The notes beneath the pieces are model-generated. The model searched no databases. It worked only from the letters and a program-made list of their open reading frames with translations, and was not told the origin of the DNA. From NCBI GenBank assembly GCA_949318235.1, contig OX439131.1, positions 1,648,169 through 1,712,168 on the forward strand: a stretch of DNA of 64,000 nucleotides, written 5' to 3'. This stretch comes from Ecdyonurus torrentis. Lineage: Eukaryota > Arthropoda > Insecta > Ephemeroptera > Heptageniidae. The position numbers and the translations under genes are program-made. Shown piece after piece: positions 12,161 through 27,321 of the stretch (positions are counted from its first letter, which is position 1; each line of letters starts with the position of its first letter).

Positions 12161-12642
12161 TTCAATTATCCAACTCTTACGTAATCACGTAATTTTATGT
12201 TTTTTGAAAGTATTTTATATTCCAATCCTTATACTTTTTATTGCGGATAAGAATATAGGTTTATATTTTTATATTTATTAGAACAATAATACAAGTTTTA
12301 ATTGTATTTAGTGCTGACTTGCATTGATTTTTTTATTGTCTTTCGAGTGAAAGGTTTTGCATTATAAGCTATATTTTTTATTACGATATAATATATAAAT
12401 ATATTTTTATGTTTTTAAGTTTTATTTTTAGTATTTGGTTTGACAATCGTGCCTGTCATACTTCTTCGTAAATTTAAAAGTTTTACTTTTATATATTTAT
12501 TGAAAGTATACAATCAATGGGGATTGTCGAGATGTCGAATCATTGATTTTTTTTAATGTAAAATAGTCAATCGAGTTTCATTAGACAGTGAGGAGGAGGG
12601 GGGTGGGGTTATCAGCTGGACAGAAAATTGATTATTATAATA

Positions 12643-12644
<2 letters not shown>

Positions 12645-12682
<38 letters not shown>
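12645..12682 (+). repeat. (TA)n microsatellite
   Basis: About 38 bp of TA followed by T-rich DNA. Confidence 0.95.
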
Positions 12683-12692
<10 letters not shown>

Positions 12693-13186
12693 TAATTTTT
12701 TTTTTAATAAATAAATAGGAATATATAAAAAAAAGTTGCTATAATTTGATCCTAACCTAAAAATCTACGAAATTGATATAATTACCATTACCACTAACTC
12801 AAATTTGGATTATTATATTGACTATAGATTCAAATCATTTAAACTATTCTATGTGTTTTTATTTCGATATAGATGAGAGTGCATGTAAGTGCTAAACATT
12901 ATTTGTGCGTTGAGATTTGTATTCTATAAGTGTAGGTAGATACATACTCTGGTTCTCTCTCTATGTTCTAGTTGAGTGGGCATGACATGACATAGCTACT
13001 TAATTAAATTGAGAGATCGTTTGAGAGCTAAAACAAAAGGCAAGGTGATAATATGCTCGGAGACAAAGTCGCTGCAGAGACTGGCGGGCGATCGATATTT
13101 CTAGACGAGGAAAAGCCCGTGCACCTCGCTGCACTTTGTGTGCATCAAATCAAGCGTCACACCGCCTCATTATAATATAACGCTCA

Positions 13187-13518
13187 TGACGTCATACTGG
13201 ATGCGCAGCGATGCCATATAACTGGAGCGGTGAATAACATTGCTCAGTATAGGACAAACGTTGGTTTTTGGCTATTTGCTCTGGGAAATTAGTTAATTTA
13301 ATATGATAATTTAATTAATTAATATGAGTTAAATAAAATAAAAATAAAATAAATTGTTTTTCTCGTACTTGAAAACCTAGTTCAACCTGTTATCAATGCT
13401 CTAAAAAATATTGCTTCGCAGTATTTCTAAACTAGTAAAAAGAATAATTTTCCCATACCGGCCAATGTTATTTAGTGATCCAACATGGCGTTAAGTTTTA
13501 TATGAATGCATACACTCT
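13187..13518 (-). mobile_element. Family D repeat, inverted copy with a small insertion
   Basis: Starts tgacgtcatactggatgcgc, holds attgctcagtataggacaaa and ends tgaatgcatacactctat. An ATTAATT/AAATAAAA-rich stretch near 13295-13355 is extra. Confidence 0.6.
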
Positions 13519-13897
13519 ATATAACTCATCAAAGATAGAATATTTTATCATTCAAATAATCGCCCCAAATCTTCAATGTTATTCTAATAAAAATAAAATA
13601 CGCGAGGAATTTCATTCTTGGTACACGCACGATATTTTGAGACGTGTGATGTGAGGATCAAACTTAATTTTAGAATCTTCAAAGCTCCATCTGTATTGTA
13701 ATTTATAATGAAAAAAATAATAATAAATAAAACTATATAAAATAAGTCTTTATTTATAGCATTCATTCTTCATTCATCAGTAATAGAGTAAAAATAGAGA
13801 TTATACAGATTGAAATGAACGTGTTGATCGTTTATTTTTTGAGAAAAGGTGGGTAGTTTGCAAATATACTGGGAAAATTGTGTATGATATGATATAT

Positions 13898-14219
13898 TTA
13901 AAGCCATAGACCACATAAAACAACATATGCTTTTTAATGAATAAACACGAAATGGGATCTTCAAAACCGATGACATTTTTTACCAGAATGTTAATGTAGC
14001 CCCACGAGAGAGCGTGAAAAAACTGTAAAGTATGCAATTTGCGTGAAAATTCATGATAATGACGTCAGAAACATGCAAATATTAGTATGAAAATGTTGTG
14101 CGGGTTGCATAAATCGAATATTCTAATCACTGCTACGGGGCTATTGTTTGATTTTGAGACAAACTAATGTTATTTATGTAAATCTTATTAAGTGTTTTGT
14201 GATATAAATGCTTATGTTT
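13898..14219 (+). mobile_element. Family B MITE copy, right end lost
   Basis: Starts TTAAAGCCATAGACCACATA and shows the conserved gtagccccacgagagagcgt and aatgacgtcagaaacatgca. The right terminus (tggtctattccttt) is missing. Confidence 0.75.
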
Positions 14220-14815
14220 CTATAGTTTGAATGAATAACTTTGATTATAAACATATTGAATAATTCAATTTAATGTGCATAATTAATATTAAATGTAATG
14301 TCTATAGTTTTATACGCTGTGTACAGACACAGTATTATTTACTGTAGTATGTAAGTAGACAATTTAATGTATAACCTTCAACAATCGTAATCCTTGCATA
14401 TTTGATTGTAGGCGAGTAGGAAAAAAAAAAAAAAAAAAAAAAATTGCATTTGAAAAAAATACAATTTCTATATAAAATAAAACTAATCCAATCGTCATCC
14501 AACAATAAACCTTCGTGTTTCAAAGAGAACGAATGCACGATCTTTTCAAACAACACTTAATTCGTCCATCCACTGCCATATATAGACATTAAAACCATTA
14601 TAAAATTAAACATAGAATATTTCTGTAATCCTGATGATACCGCTATGATCTCAATGTCAAATGTAACTTTAATTAAGCATGAACCATAAATAATTAAATT
14701 TAGAGATAATATTTTAGATGCAAAGTGCATTCAGATTTTTTTTTAAAAAACCACACCCACTTTGCTTGGAGCTATAGACCTCCAAACGTCAAAATATATA
14801 AATGCTGCATAATAT

Positions 14816-14861
<46 letters not shown>

Positions 14862-16140
14862 CCTTGTTTTCTCCTGTACCAATACAATGTCAATCTGTTA
14901 TTATTACGAGATGACAAAAGATGTTCACGACACGTCAGTTAAATTTTGTTATTGTTGACATTAGCACGAAGTTCAGTGCATATCAAACACTTCCCATTGT
15001 TTATTGTAATTGTGCGATGAAGACAAAGAAGGCCGTTCTGCACTACAGACGTAACTTTGTGTTTTTTGATTAGTTGTATATCTGGAGAAAGGGCGGTGAA
15101 TGAGGTAGCGATGTAAGGAGGGAAAGTGACGAGAAAGTGAACGCTAACTCACTTGGAAATACATCACTTTATTTATCACGCACGCAACTATATTCTATAT
15201 GGCTCAATTTATCTTCTAATGAAATAATTAAATTGCTGATGTAAGCCTCAACACTTTTTTTATTTATGCATTTTCTGCATGATCGTTATTTTTTCATTAA
15301 TTAAGCCCAATTTTTTTTTCAGATTAATTTTTTGAAACTTCGGAATATCTTTCAACTATTTTTTAAAGTTTTGAAGAATGATGATAAAAATAGGCTATCA
15401 ATACATGGTTTTTCTATATCATAAGTCAATAATTAGTGCAAAACATCTTTTTTCGAAATTGTATAATTATTCTAAAGTTGTTTTACAATTTCTGAACAAA
15501 TCAATTTAATGAATTAAATTTTGGTTCTATTAGAATATTTGATATTTTGAGGAACTAATTCTCATTGCACAAATACGTATAAAAATGGAATCTTAAATCG
15601 CCTATTTGTTGAAATTCAAGCCCTCTGTTCTCATAAGTTTCAGATCGCAATTCTATATGGTATTCTTATTTCCTTCAAGTTATAAACACCGATGTTTAAA
15701 TTGTTATCACTTCCTATATTGAGCACCGTTACGCGAGAGACAATCAGTTTGATCACTTATACGGACCAATTCGTTTTCTTTTACTATAACAGTAATTTTC
15801 CAATAATGTCAATTTGAAGAGCATAAAAAACACTTTTGGTGGTTTCAATTTCACGTTGTTTTTTTAATCCAACGGTTCCTAGTGGTTTTGTCTATGTGGT
15901 TTGATATGCCAACTAAACTGCATTATTGGACTTTTATACACTCTTTTGTTTTTAACGATTTTTTTTTTGGTCGCTTGTATATGTGAGCCATTATAATATT
16001 GATATTTAGAGCTCTTTGTCTTTCTGTATAATATTGGATAAAAGAACTCGGAAATATATTCTGAAATTGGCCTATTTTTTCCCTTTGCTTTATATATACA
16101 TACGTTTCTTGATTTGAGTTTTTAAGATTAGAGCAATATC

Positions 16141-16143
<3 letters not shown>

Positions 16144-16227
<84 letters not shown>
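16144..16227 (+). repeat. (CT)n microsatellite
   Basis: About 84 bp of uninterrupted CT. Confidence 0.95.
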
Positions 16228-16230
<3 letters not shown>

Positions 16231-16724
16231 ACATCCGATTTCATATCAAAATGCATGTATATTTGATACATATTGCTTTCAAATATTTCATAGCTCTATA
16301 TAACATTAACTGTTACACTGTGAGATATTTACTGAGAAGATATTAACTGCAATTATTGTTTAATGTCCTCGCATGCAGTCAGCACAGTCTTGTATGCAAT
16401 TGTGCATTAGATGAGAATTGAAATTACTGTACGAAATTGTTTTTACGTTGTGATTCATCACACCTATATATATTTCTTGTTTAAATATTTATTGCTATAT
16501 ATACATATTTTATTATATAGGTAACAGTTGAATATCTATAGATATTATATATATATAATAAAGCTAGAACAGCACAGCATGTGATATCTCTATATTAAAA
16601 GATGAATGTTTCTCGCCTAACTTATATTATGCTTATTTGGTAAACTAATGCTACTTACGGGCGGTGACGTACCACCAATCAGAGGCGCTAAAAAAACTTA
16701 GCATACCTCTAATGGGATTACACT

Positions 16725-16815
16725 TTTTTCCGATTTTTGTGAAAACTACTGCGCCGATTCCGGAATATTTTGAATCAGGATTACTAAGCTTAAACGTGTT
16801 TTAAGCCTGTATTAT
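16725..16815 (+). repeat. Dispersed repeat with gaaaactact...ccgatt core, first copy
   Basis: Gaaaactactgcgccgattc and cgtgttttaagcctgta are matched at 47541-47615. Such a core is often seen in 3' parts of invertebrate transposable elements; the type is not identified. Confidence 0.45.
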
Positions 16816-18141
16816 TATCATTATTATTTTTTTTCATCGCCGGTAAGAAGCATTGTGTTATACTCTCCATAATTATATTGTTACGTATAGAGGAAAAGTA
16901 GTCTCTGTCAGTGTATGTCCAATAAGATAAAGCACAGAAAACTGCTTCCTACGCGATATTATTTCGTACATTGTTTTATACTGCGGCGCTTTACAGTTTA
17001 TCCTGCGCTTACATATACATTGCAGATTTATTATTTGTGCCTTTCACTCTGCAAGTGCACACCAAGGAAATAACAATTAAGCTATAATATATCTCTGATA
17101 ATACTTAATTATTAGAGAGGATGGAGCTTATATACTGCAGTTAAAGTTCAAATGCAAATAAATAGTTTTATGTCGATGTAATGAGATTCACTTTGTGTAA
17201 ATAGCAATGTAAACGATTGATCGATGAAGAAACCAGCTACGAGATGATTTTGTACATTTGGTATCCTTGATAAGAGTAATCATGCATTGCAAACACGTGC
17301 GAAGAAAATTATTGTATTTTATAATATGGCCTTTTGAAGCAAATAAATAATAAGATATTTTATTGAACATCATGCATCAGTAGCATAGATTGCGATCGTG
17401 TTCTTGTATATAGCTTTTTATTTCTGAAGCAAAGTTACTTCCTTTGTAACAGTTTATTCTGGATGAAAAAGCTGGATTTATCTTTTCTTTTTTTCTTTTT
17501 TTTTTTTCTGATGGATTATTTTGTTCTAGTTATTTTTTAAAGTGTCATTCAAGCAAATGCGCAATAGAAATTGCTTGCTCTAAAACTTATAACATATGGT
17601 ATTTATATTGCATATATGATGTATAAAATACTTTCCAAATTTATCCAATTTAAATTCAGGAAAACAAAAGCTTTGAGGCTCAGTAAGTTACATTAAATAT
17701 TTCATTACCGAGAGCAATTCTATATCTCTAAGGGTTGTAAGCTGCAACCTCTAGTTAAACCTTAGTTGTCTTTTTTTAATTGTTGCAACAATCAAAATAA
17801 CAACTTAACTACGGTTTAACTAGTTATAGTTAGCGTCGCAGCTTACGGGGGTAAGTTGATTCATTTCCCTCATAAGAAAACATGTTAAATGAAGACAGTA
17901 AGACAAAGTCGTCTGCTAGCACTTTGTTAGTATTGTTGCATGGCCTAGCTCTCAGTTTGTTTATTTTTTGACTATACCCCTCCCTGAGCCTTTAACTTTA
18001 CCACTGCCCAACTTCCGGTTACCTGTTGAACTTAGGTAAATAAGGCTTACAATTAATAATTAATCAATTCATGCTATAGTTTATATTGCTGTGTATCTGT
18101 GTAGCCAGGTAACTGATGCTGGATGTATGTTGTGATTGCAG

Positions 18142-21864
<3,723 letters not shown>

Positions 21865-22130
21865 CCTCATTTGTTAGCTTAATTAATTAATATAAATATA
21901 TATAAATTGTTTTTATTATTTTTTTTTTCTGTGTTGCCCTCCATCATTTTTTTTTTAATTTACTCTACAATGCAATTATCCTAATATCTATTTTAAAAAT
22001 ATATATTAAAATATTATTATTTTCTATTGCTTTTCACTGCTTGAGTATAATAGAAAAAAAATATCTACTTTGTGATTTTAGTATAATTAATTTATAATAT
22101 GTGTACATGTTCGTAACATGATGTTAATGA

Positions 22131-22136
22131 AATAAA
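22131..22136 (+). terminator. Candidate poly(A) signal of the FEM1 gene
   Basis: An AATAAA hexamer lies about 267 bp after the FEM1 stop codon, in a T- and A-rich 3' region. It is the first canonical hexamer I see on this strand after the stop. The 3' end of the transcript was not otherwise visible. Confidence 0.5.
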
Positions 22137-22344
22137 AAAAACAATGCGATGTTTCATCCAAGTTTGTGTTTGCCCCCACAGTTTATTGAAATTTATCTGG
22201 AATGAAGCAAAATGAAAAGTTTCAAATTTTAAAGTCACTTTATTTACTGGAATATTAAAAGAAAAATTAACCATTGTGGTTAGGTATGATAAAATTGAAA
22301 GAAAAAGATAAAGGAAACCATATGCTGGACTTTGTATTATATGG

Positions 22345-22412
22345 TCCTATAGTTTGGCTAGCACACCGATAATAAGCAACATATTGGTGAGCTTTTGGTG
22401 CTAACTACAATA
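22345..22412 (+). repeat. Short dispersed repeat, first copy
   Basis: Ggctagcacaccgataataa and catattggtgagcttttggt resemble 25225-25290. Confidence 0.4.
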
Positions 22413-22511
22413 GAATATGACGTGTATATGTGCCTTTGTTATTACTTAATTACAGAGGAAGAAGAGACATCATTCATTTCTCTCCAAGTCTGCAAGGACT
22501 GACAAAGAACA

Positions 22512-22926
22512 CACATATCAATCTTGTTGAGAACAAAATGTCTATCTAATTTTTTGTCACCGTACGCAAAATGTCTATCTCGTTCCCGAACGTTATGGAG
22601 ATGGCACTCAAAATAGACATTTTTAGAGAACTTTAACAGAGAAGCGACATCCCCATGTTTTAGGCAGACTGCCACACTCAACAATTTTGACTTGGCAACG
22701 TTGCGTTTTGAAGCACTAATCAGAGGCCAGAAGTGGCCAAATCAAGGTGCCAATGAGAGAGCGCGCTATAGTAATTTCGTCTGCAGCGTTGCCAATTTTA
22801 AAGAAATGAGTGTTGCAGGTCTGCCTAACTTTTTGGGATGTCACTTCTCTGTTAAAGTTCTCTAACATTTTGCTTCGCATGACAAAAAACAAGATAGATA
22901 TTTTGTTCCTAACAAGATCGATATAT
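22512..22926. mobile_element. 415-bp foldback element
   Basis: Long imperfect inverted arms: tcttgttgagaacaaaatgt pairs with attttgttcctaacaaga. An inner pair, agagaactttaacagagaag and cttctctgttaaagttctct, continues the stem. The left arm has about 45 bp extra. A short open frame inside it is incidental. Confidence 0.7.
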
Positions 22927-23769
22927 ACTCTCTTTCTCTTGTAGTTCCAAAAGGTATATATATATTTTTTTATCTGTGTGCTAGGAAGCTATATAGACCA
23001 AACACTTCACTATGCTAAGACCATTGTATGGTTTTCTTAACATTTTTCTTGCTGTTTTAATACTTGTGATTTTTTTTTCTACACATCATATGTATTTTTT
23101 TTATTAAATTTTAAGCTTGAATTATTGCTGATTTTAATAAATGTCATATATTAGAAAATATACTCAATTGTGTCCGATTTTACACAGAAAATTTTCTTTC
23201 TCGTATTTGTATTATTATATTTTTTAAATGTTCTGTGTCCAATATGGACTTTTAATTTGCTTCTCTAAGCAAAACGGTATTTTAAAATTTTAATTAAAAA
23301 AATGTATGTTTTGTGTTATGTATTGCTCAATTATGTTTTTACCCAAAAGTGTTTTTATCATTTTGTTCATTATGTTAAATTGCAATTTTTTTTTTTTCAG
23401 TTTAATTTTAGGTATTTCAAATTTTGCTTTGAAAATCAACATTTTAAAATTGTAATAGAGAATGAAATAAAATCACGCAGTTGTACATCACATCACCTAT
23501 ATAAACCATAACTATCAAAATTAAGTTTAATTAAATACAATGCAAGTAAGGGGCAGCTAGATAGATACACAAGTCAATTTAACCTAACAAAAGCTACCAA
23601 CCTATTTTGTAGATTTACATGTAATCTCCCGTCATGTTTATAAAAACTAAATTAGGTCCAAATATATTCATTTTTATTGTATATTCTCATAGAACTTAAT
23701 TTTTCTTTGATTTCTTTTGTTTTTTAGTAACTGAAATATTTTTAATATATTAATCTTACAGAAGAAGTT

Positions 23770-23941
23770 AGAAATACCAGCAAGGGTTCTTACTTACCAC
23801 AGTAGAAGTTCTACGAAGAGTTTGAGGTTTCACGAGACACACAGATTCGGTTGAATTGCCATTACAACTGTGTGCCACGTGAGACCTCGACCTCTCCATA
23901 CAACTTCTACTGTGGCAAGTAAGGCCAACGCTGCTATTTCT
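23770..23941. mobile_element. 172-bp foldback element
   Basis: Arms of about 74 bp (23770-23844 and 23868-23941) match at most positions: accacagtagaagttctacg pairs with catacaacttctactgtgg. The loop is only about 23 bp, so a transcript would form a long hairpin. Confidence 0.75.
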
Positions 23942-25224
23942 ATCTCTTTCTTTAAGATTGTAATCCGAACTGTAATATTTTTTTCTTCCTTAAATTGATT
24001 GATTTTTCAAATATAATATAATATATATTTATAATATATATAGAACTAATGTTATAAGTGTTGACAGCACATTTTTATCACCTCTTGTCCTAACTTAAAA
24101 AAAATCCTTAAAAATGTTTCAAGTGCTCCAAAAAATATAATAGAAAAAAAAAATCCTTAATGAAAAAATTAGTTCTTTTAGAAAATGCAATAAAACTATT
24201 TTATCTTCGTAGCTATGATTGTGAATTTTGTTGTTAATGCATTGATTGATTGATTGATATGTCCAAAATGTAATTTTGTTTATTTTGTCATTATACGTAA
24301 TATTGCGTAAATTGTGCATTGTAATATTTGCTGGGTATTTGAATGAGTGTAGTTCGTTGATGTATATTATGGCCTCATTAAAAATGTGTAAAATATTATG
24401 AATGTAATTGCCAAATAAAATATATATAAAAAAACGGCTTTTAAACTGATGTTATGATAATTTAGATATATTGGATGCAGATGAAATAAATGTTACAAGA
24501 AATACAATTAGTTTTATTCTAATATTTAAACACTAAAATTTTAATGTCTTATAGATTTTAAACCAAAATAAAAAGATAAAAATCATAGAAGAGAAATTAG
24601 AGCACTGTGTATTGGACATTAATGCAAAGCAAGGCTCTCTAATTTTGATAGCTAAATGGAGGGGGATTCAATTTGAAAATGAATCATTATTTTGCCTACA
24701 CCAGAAATTTTTATCCAAATTAAGTTTTGCATTCATGGGCTACATGACACCATGATTTTATATATTATCAAGGAAAGAATTAGGTACATAAACGTACACA
24801 CACAATGGCTTATAACGGGGTTAGATGTACACTCCTGGACAACTTAAAGTTAACATCAGACAATGCTGGTTCCTTAAAAATTCATTCGTAAATTTCAGAG
24901 TATTTGGCAACCCTGCTCTTACGAGACAATGTTTTTGTTTTTTTACCCTTTTCTTTAGGAAGCAGCATCATCTTTAATGTTAAGTGTATTAGTATGTGAG
25001 CTTGACGTGTAGAACGTCCAAACCCCACTCATGCAAAAAGTTTTTTTCCCTATGCTTTTGAAGTAAAGATGATTATTTACGTTTATGACTAGCAAAGTTG
25101 GTTGTAAGCCTAAATCATTTGAAATGGATGTTACATGTGGGTAATAATGCAAACTGTATGTATGTATGTATGATAAATTTGAAACAGTAGGAGAAGACCA
25201 ATACCATAGTGAAGAGAGTCCCTC

Positions 25225-25290
25225 TAATCTTGCTAGCACGGAGATAATAACAAAAACATATTGGATACCTTTTGGCACTAAAGCTCAAAA
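25225..25290 (+). repeat. Short dispersed repeat, second copy
   Basis: Cttgctagcacggagataat and catattggataccttttggc resemble 22345-22412. Confidence 0.4.
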
Positions 25291-26235
25291 CAACCTCCAC
25301 AAAGGGTAGCGTCCATAAAGTCAGCATGCTCCAAACTTTATCGCTGCGCTAAGAAAGGACCGCTGTCCTAGGCTAAAACTACTAGAGAAAACCAAGTGCC
25401 TTCCATGAGGATTTACAGACTTGGAGAGAAGCTTTAAATGATAGCTACTACTACTGGTGTATCATGGCTTATAGATGTAAGAAATATAAGCAACTGGGGA
25501 GGAGTAGAGGTATAAGGTATTATGGTAACTAATAATTAGCGAGTGATGGTGGATGAGAAGAAATGAAACATTACAAGTTTTGTATTTTATTTATTTTTAT
25601 GAAATACAATTTCATTCTTGCAAGTTATATTCATTCTAAAATTAAAATTATTCAGAAAAAAGAAACTAAAAAAAAAAAAACAGGAATGCTGAACTGAACC
25701 TGAAACCTATTCCAAGGAATTTGAATGACTAATTAAAAAAAAAAAAAAAAAGAAGAAGAAGATATTTTGAAGAAGCTACAATTGAGTGCTCATTGTTGGC
25801 AAATATGCTTCTACTGATTGTCAAATAAAGTGACAACAATCCAACTTTCAGCCAATAAACAAATCCATCACAATAGTGTCTCACTGGTTTGGGAAGTATC
25901 ATTTAATTTTTCTTGAATTATTTTTTTCTTACAAATGAAGAAGAAGAAGAAAAGGTACAATAAAGCAGAAAAAAACTGTACATTATTTTATACAACCCTT
26001 TTCCTTTTATCATTATTAATTATTACAGTACCCTCACTCTAAGATTTCAGATTGCAAGTAATATAATATTTATATATATATAATTTTTTTTTTTTACAAG
26101 AGTCAAACTATTTGAGAATGTCAGATGAAATAAAGCTGTCAAAATGCAATGTATGTATTTTTAATAGCTACTTAAAATAAAGTTATCCACAATGTTCAGT
26201 GATACACATCATACTTTGTACTGGAAGCAAGCACA

Positions 26236-26238
<3 letters not shown>

Positions 26239-26314
<76 letters not shown>
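26239..26314 (+). repeat. (CT)n microsatellite
   Basis: About 76 bp of CT, in the region between the FEM1 and USP3 3' ends. Confidence 0.95.
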
Positions 26315-26317
<3 letters not shown>

Positions 26318-26670
26318 ATTGTCAATTTAACAAGCAATACACACGCAGTTATTTGATACATTGTGGATTTACAGAATCCTTTTTTTTTTTTTCCTTTCTT
26401 TCCATATTTGATGCAAAAAACATTTCAAATTAAATAACCTGAAACCATACAATTTAATTTTTATTAATATTAGCAACAATATTAATTCAACAATTTGGTT
26501 TTTGATGCTAAGGCTTGAGCAATGCTGGTTGAGATCATGGATGGAAAATAACTTACGCTGTCACTTTTTCTTTATATTACATACTTGTGAAAAGGTTTTT
26601 TGTTATATTATTATTTTTTTTAGCTCACAGCTATATATAATTATATATATTGATGAATTATTATATACTT

Positions 26671-26676
26671 TTTATT
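26671..26676 (-). terminator. Candidate poly(A) signal of USP3
   Basis: TTTATT on the plus strand reads AATAAA on the USP3 strand, about 260 nt beyond the USP3 stop. Variant hexamers lie nearer, so the true site is uncertain. Confidence 0.35.
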
Positions 26677-26934
26677 TTTCATGCAACCTAGCATCACAAT
26701 AATAATGAAGTTAAACTTTTTTTTTTAATATATATTTTATATATTTTGTTTTTTTGTCCATTAGGAAATTTACAACTTCTTTTATATTTAAAATGTTTTA
26801 CGTGTTATTATTATTTCAATTTAACTGAGTGAAATTGATGAAAGAGCTTGCTTGACTGAGAAGGCAATAATAATAACAACTGAAGGCAGGCAGCAGCAGC
26901 AGGTAGTACCGTACGTACGTAACGTGCCACGACC

Positions 26935-27257
26935 TCACGAGCAGCTGAACTGAGGCAAGCGGAACTCTCTTCTGATGTAGAATAAGATGTACGCCTTGCA
27001 TCGTTCAACCTCCGTCACTTCTATTGGTCGTACCGAACTGTCGTTGAAATGGAACCACCGACCTGTCAATCAAAACCCCCACAATCAAGCATATTTCCCT
27101 ATTGACAAAGTAGATTAAACTTACCATCGTTGATGGCAAATGCTGTGTAATGTCCTGACCCAGCACTAAAGAAAAACAATTACAAAACAAACATTATTGC
27201 GTGAGTTATTGTGAGTCATGTGATTCTCTTAAAAAGTTAGCTCAAATATACCTATTA

Positions 27258-27321
<64 letters not shown>

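Larger units (their letters stand above)
10889..13186. other. No confirmed gene; one small open frame
   Basis: Mostly A+T-rich with the microsatellites listed separately. A G+C-richer patch holds a 40-codon open frame starting at 13053 (stop at 13173-13175). It resembles no family I know and could be chance or an untranslated exon. Confidence 0.4.
14220..18141. other. Upstream or first-intron DNA of FEM1; no exon recognised
   Basis: A+T-rich with a TA/GA composite (about 14816-14861), the 16144 CT tract and one dispersed repeat. I looked for a short exon ending in the first FEM1 ankyrin helix and did not find one. Confidence 0.5.
23942..26670. other. Region between the FEM1 and USP3 3' ends; no gene recognised
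   Basis: Open frames of up to about 107 codons exist (for example 24955-25278, minus) but have no recognisable similarity. A G+C-richer stretch at 25170-25470 may be an eroded repeat. Confidence 0.5.

Noticed and set aside
13053..13175. 40-codon plus-strand frame in a G+C-richer patch, considered as the missing FEM1 exon
   Set aside because: It does not resemble the FEM1 N-terminus and no donor of the right phase was seen after it.
22442..22684. 80-codon minus-strand frame with Cys and His residues
   Set aside because: It lies mostly within one arm of the 415-bp foldback, and no protein family matches.
24955..25278. 107-codon minus-strand frame
   Set aside because: No recognisable similarity; part of it overlaps a short dispersed repeat, so chance is the simplest explanation.
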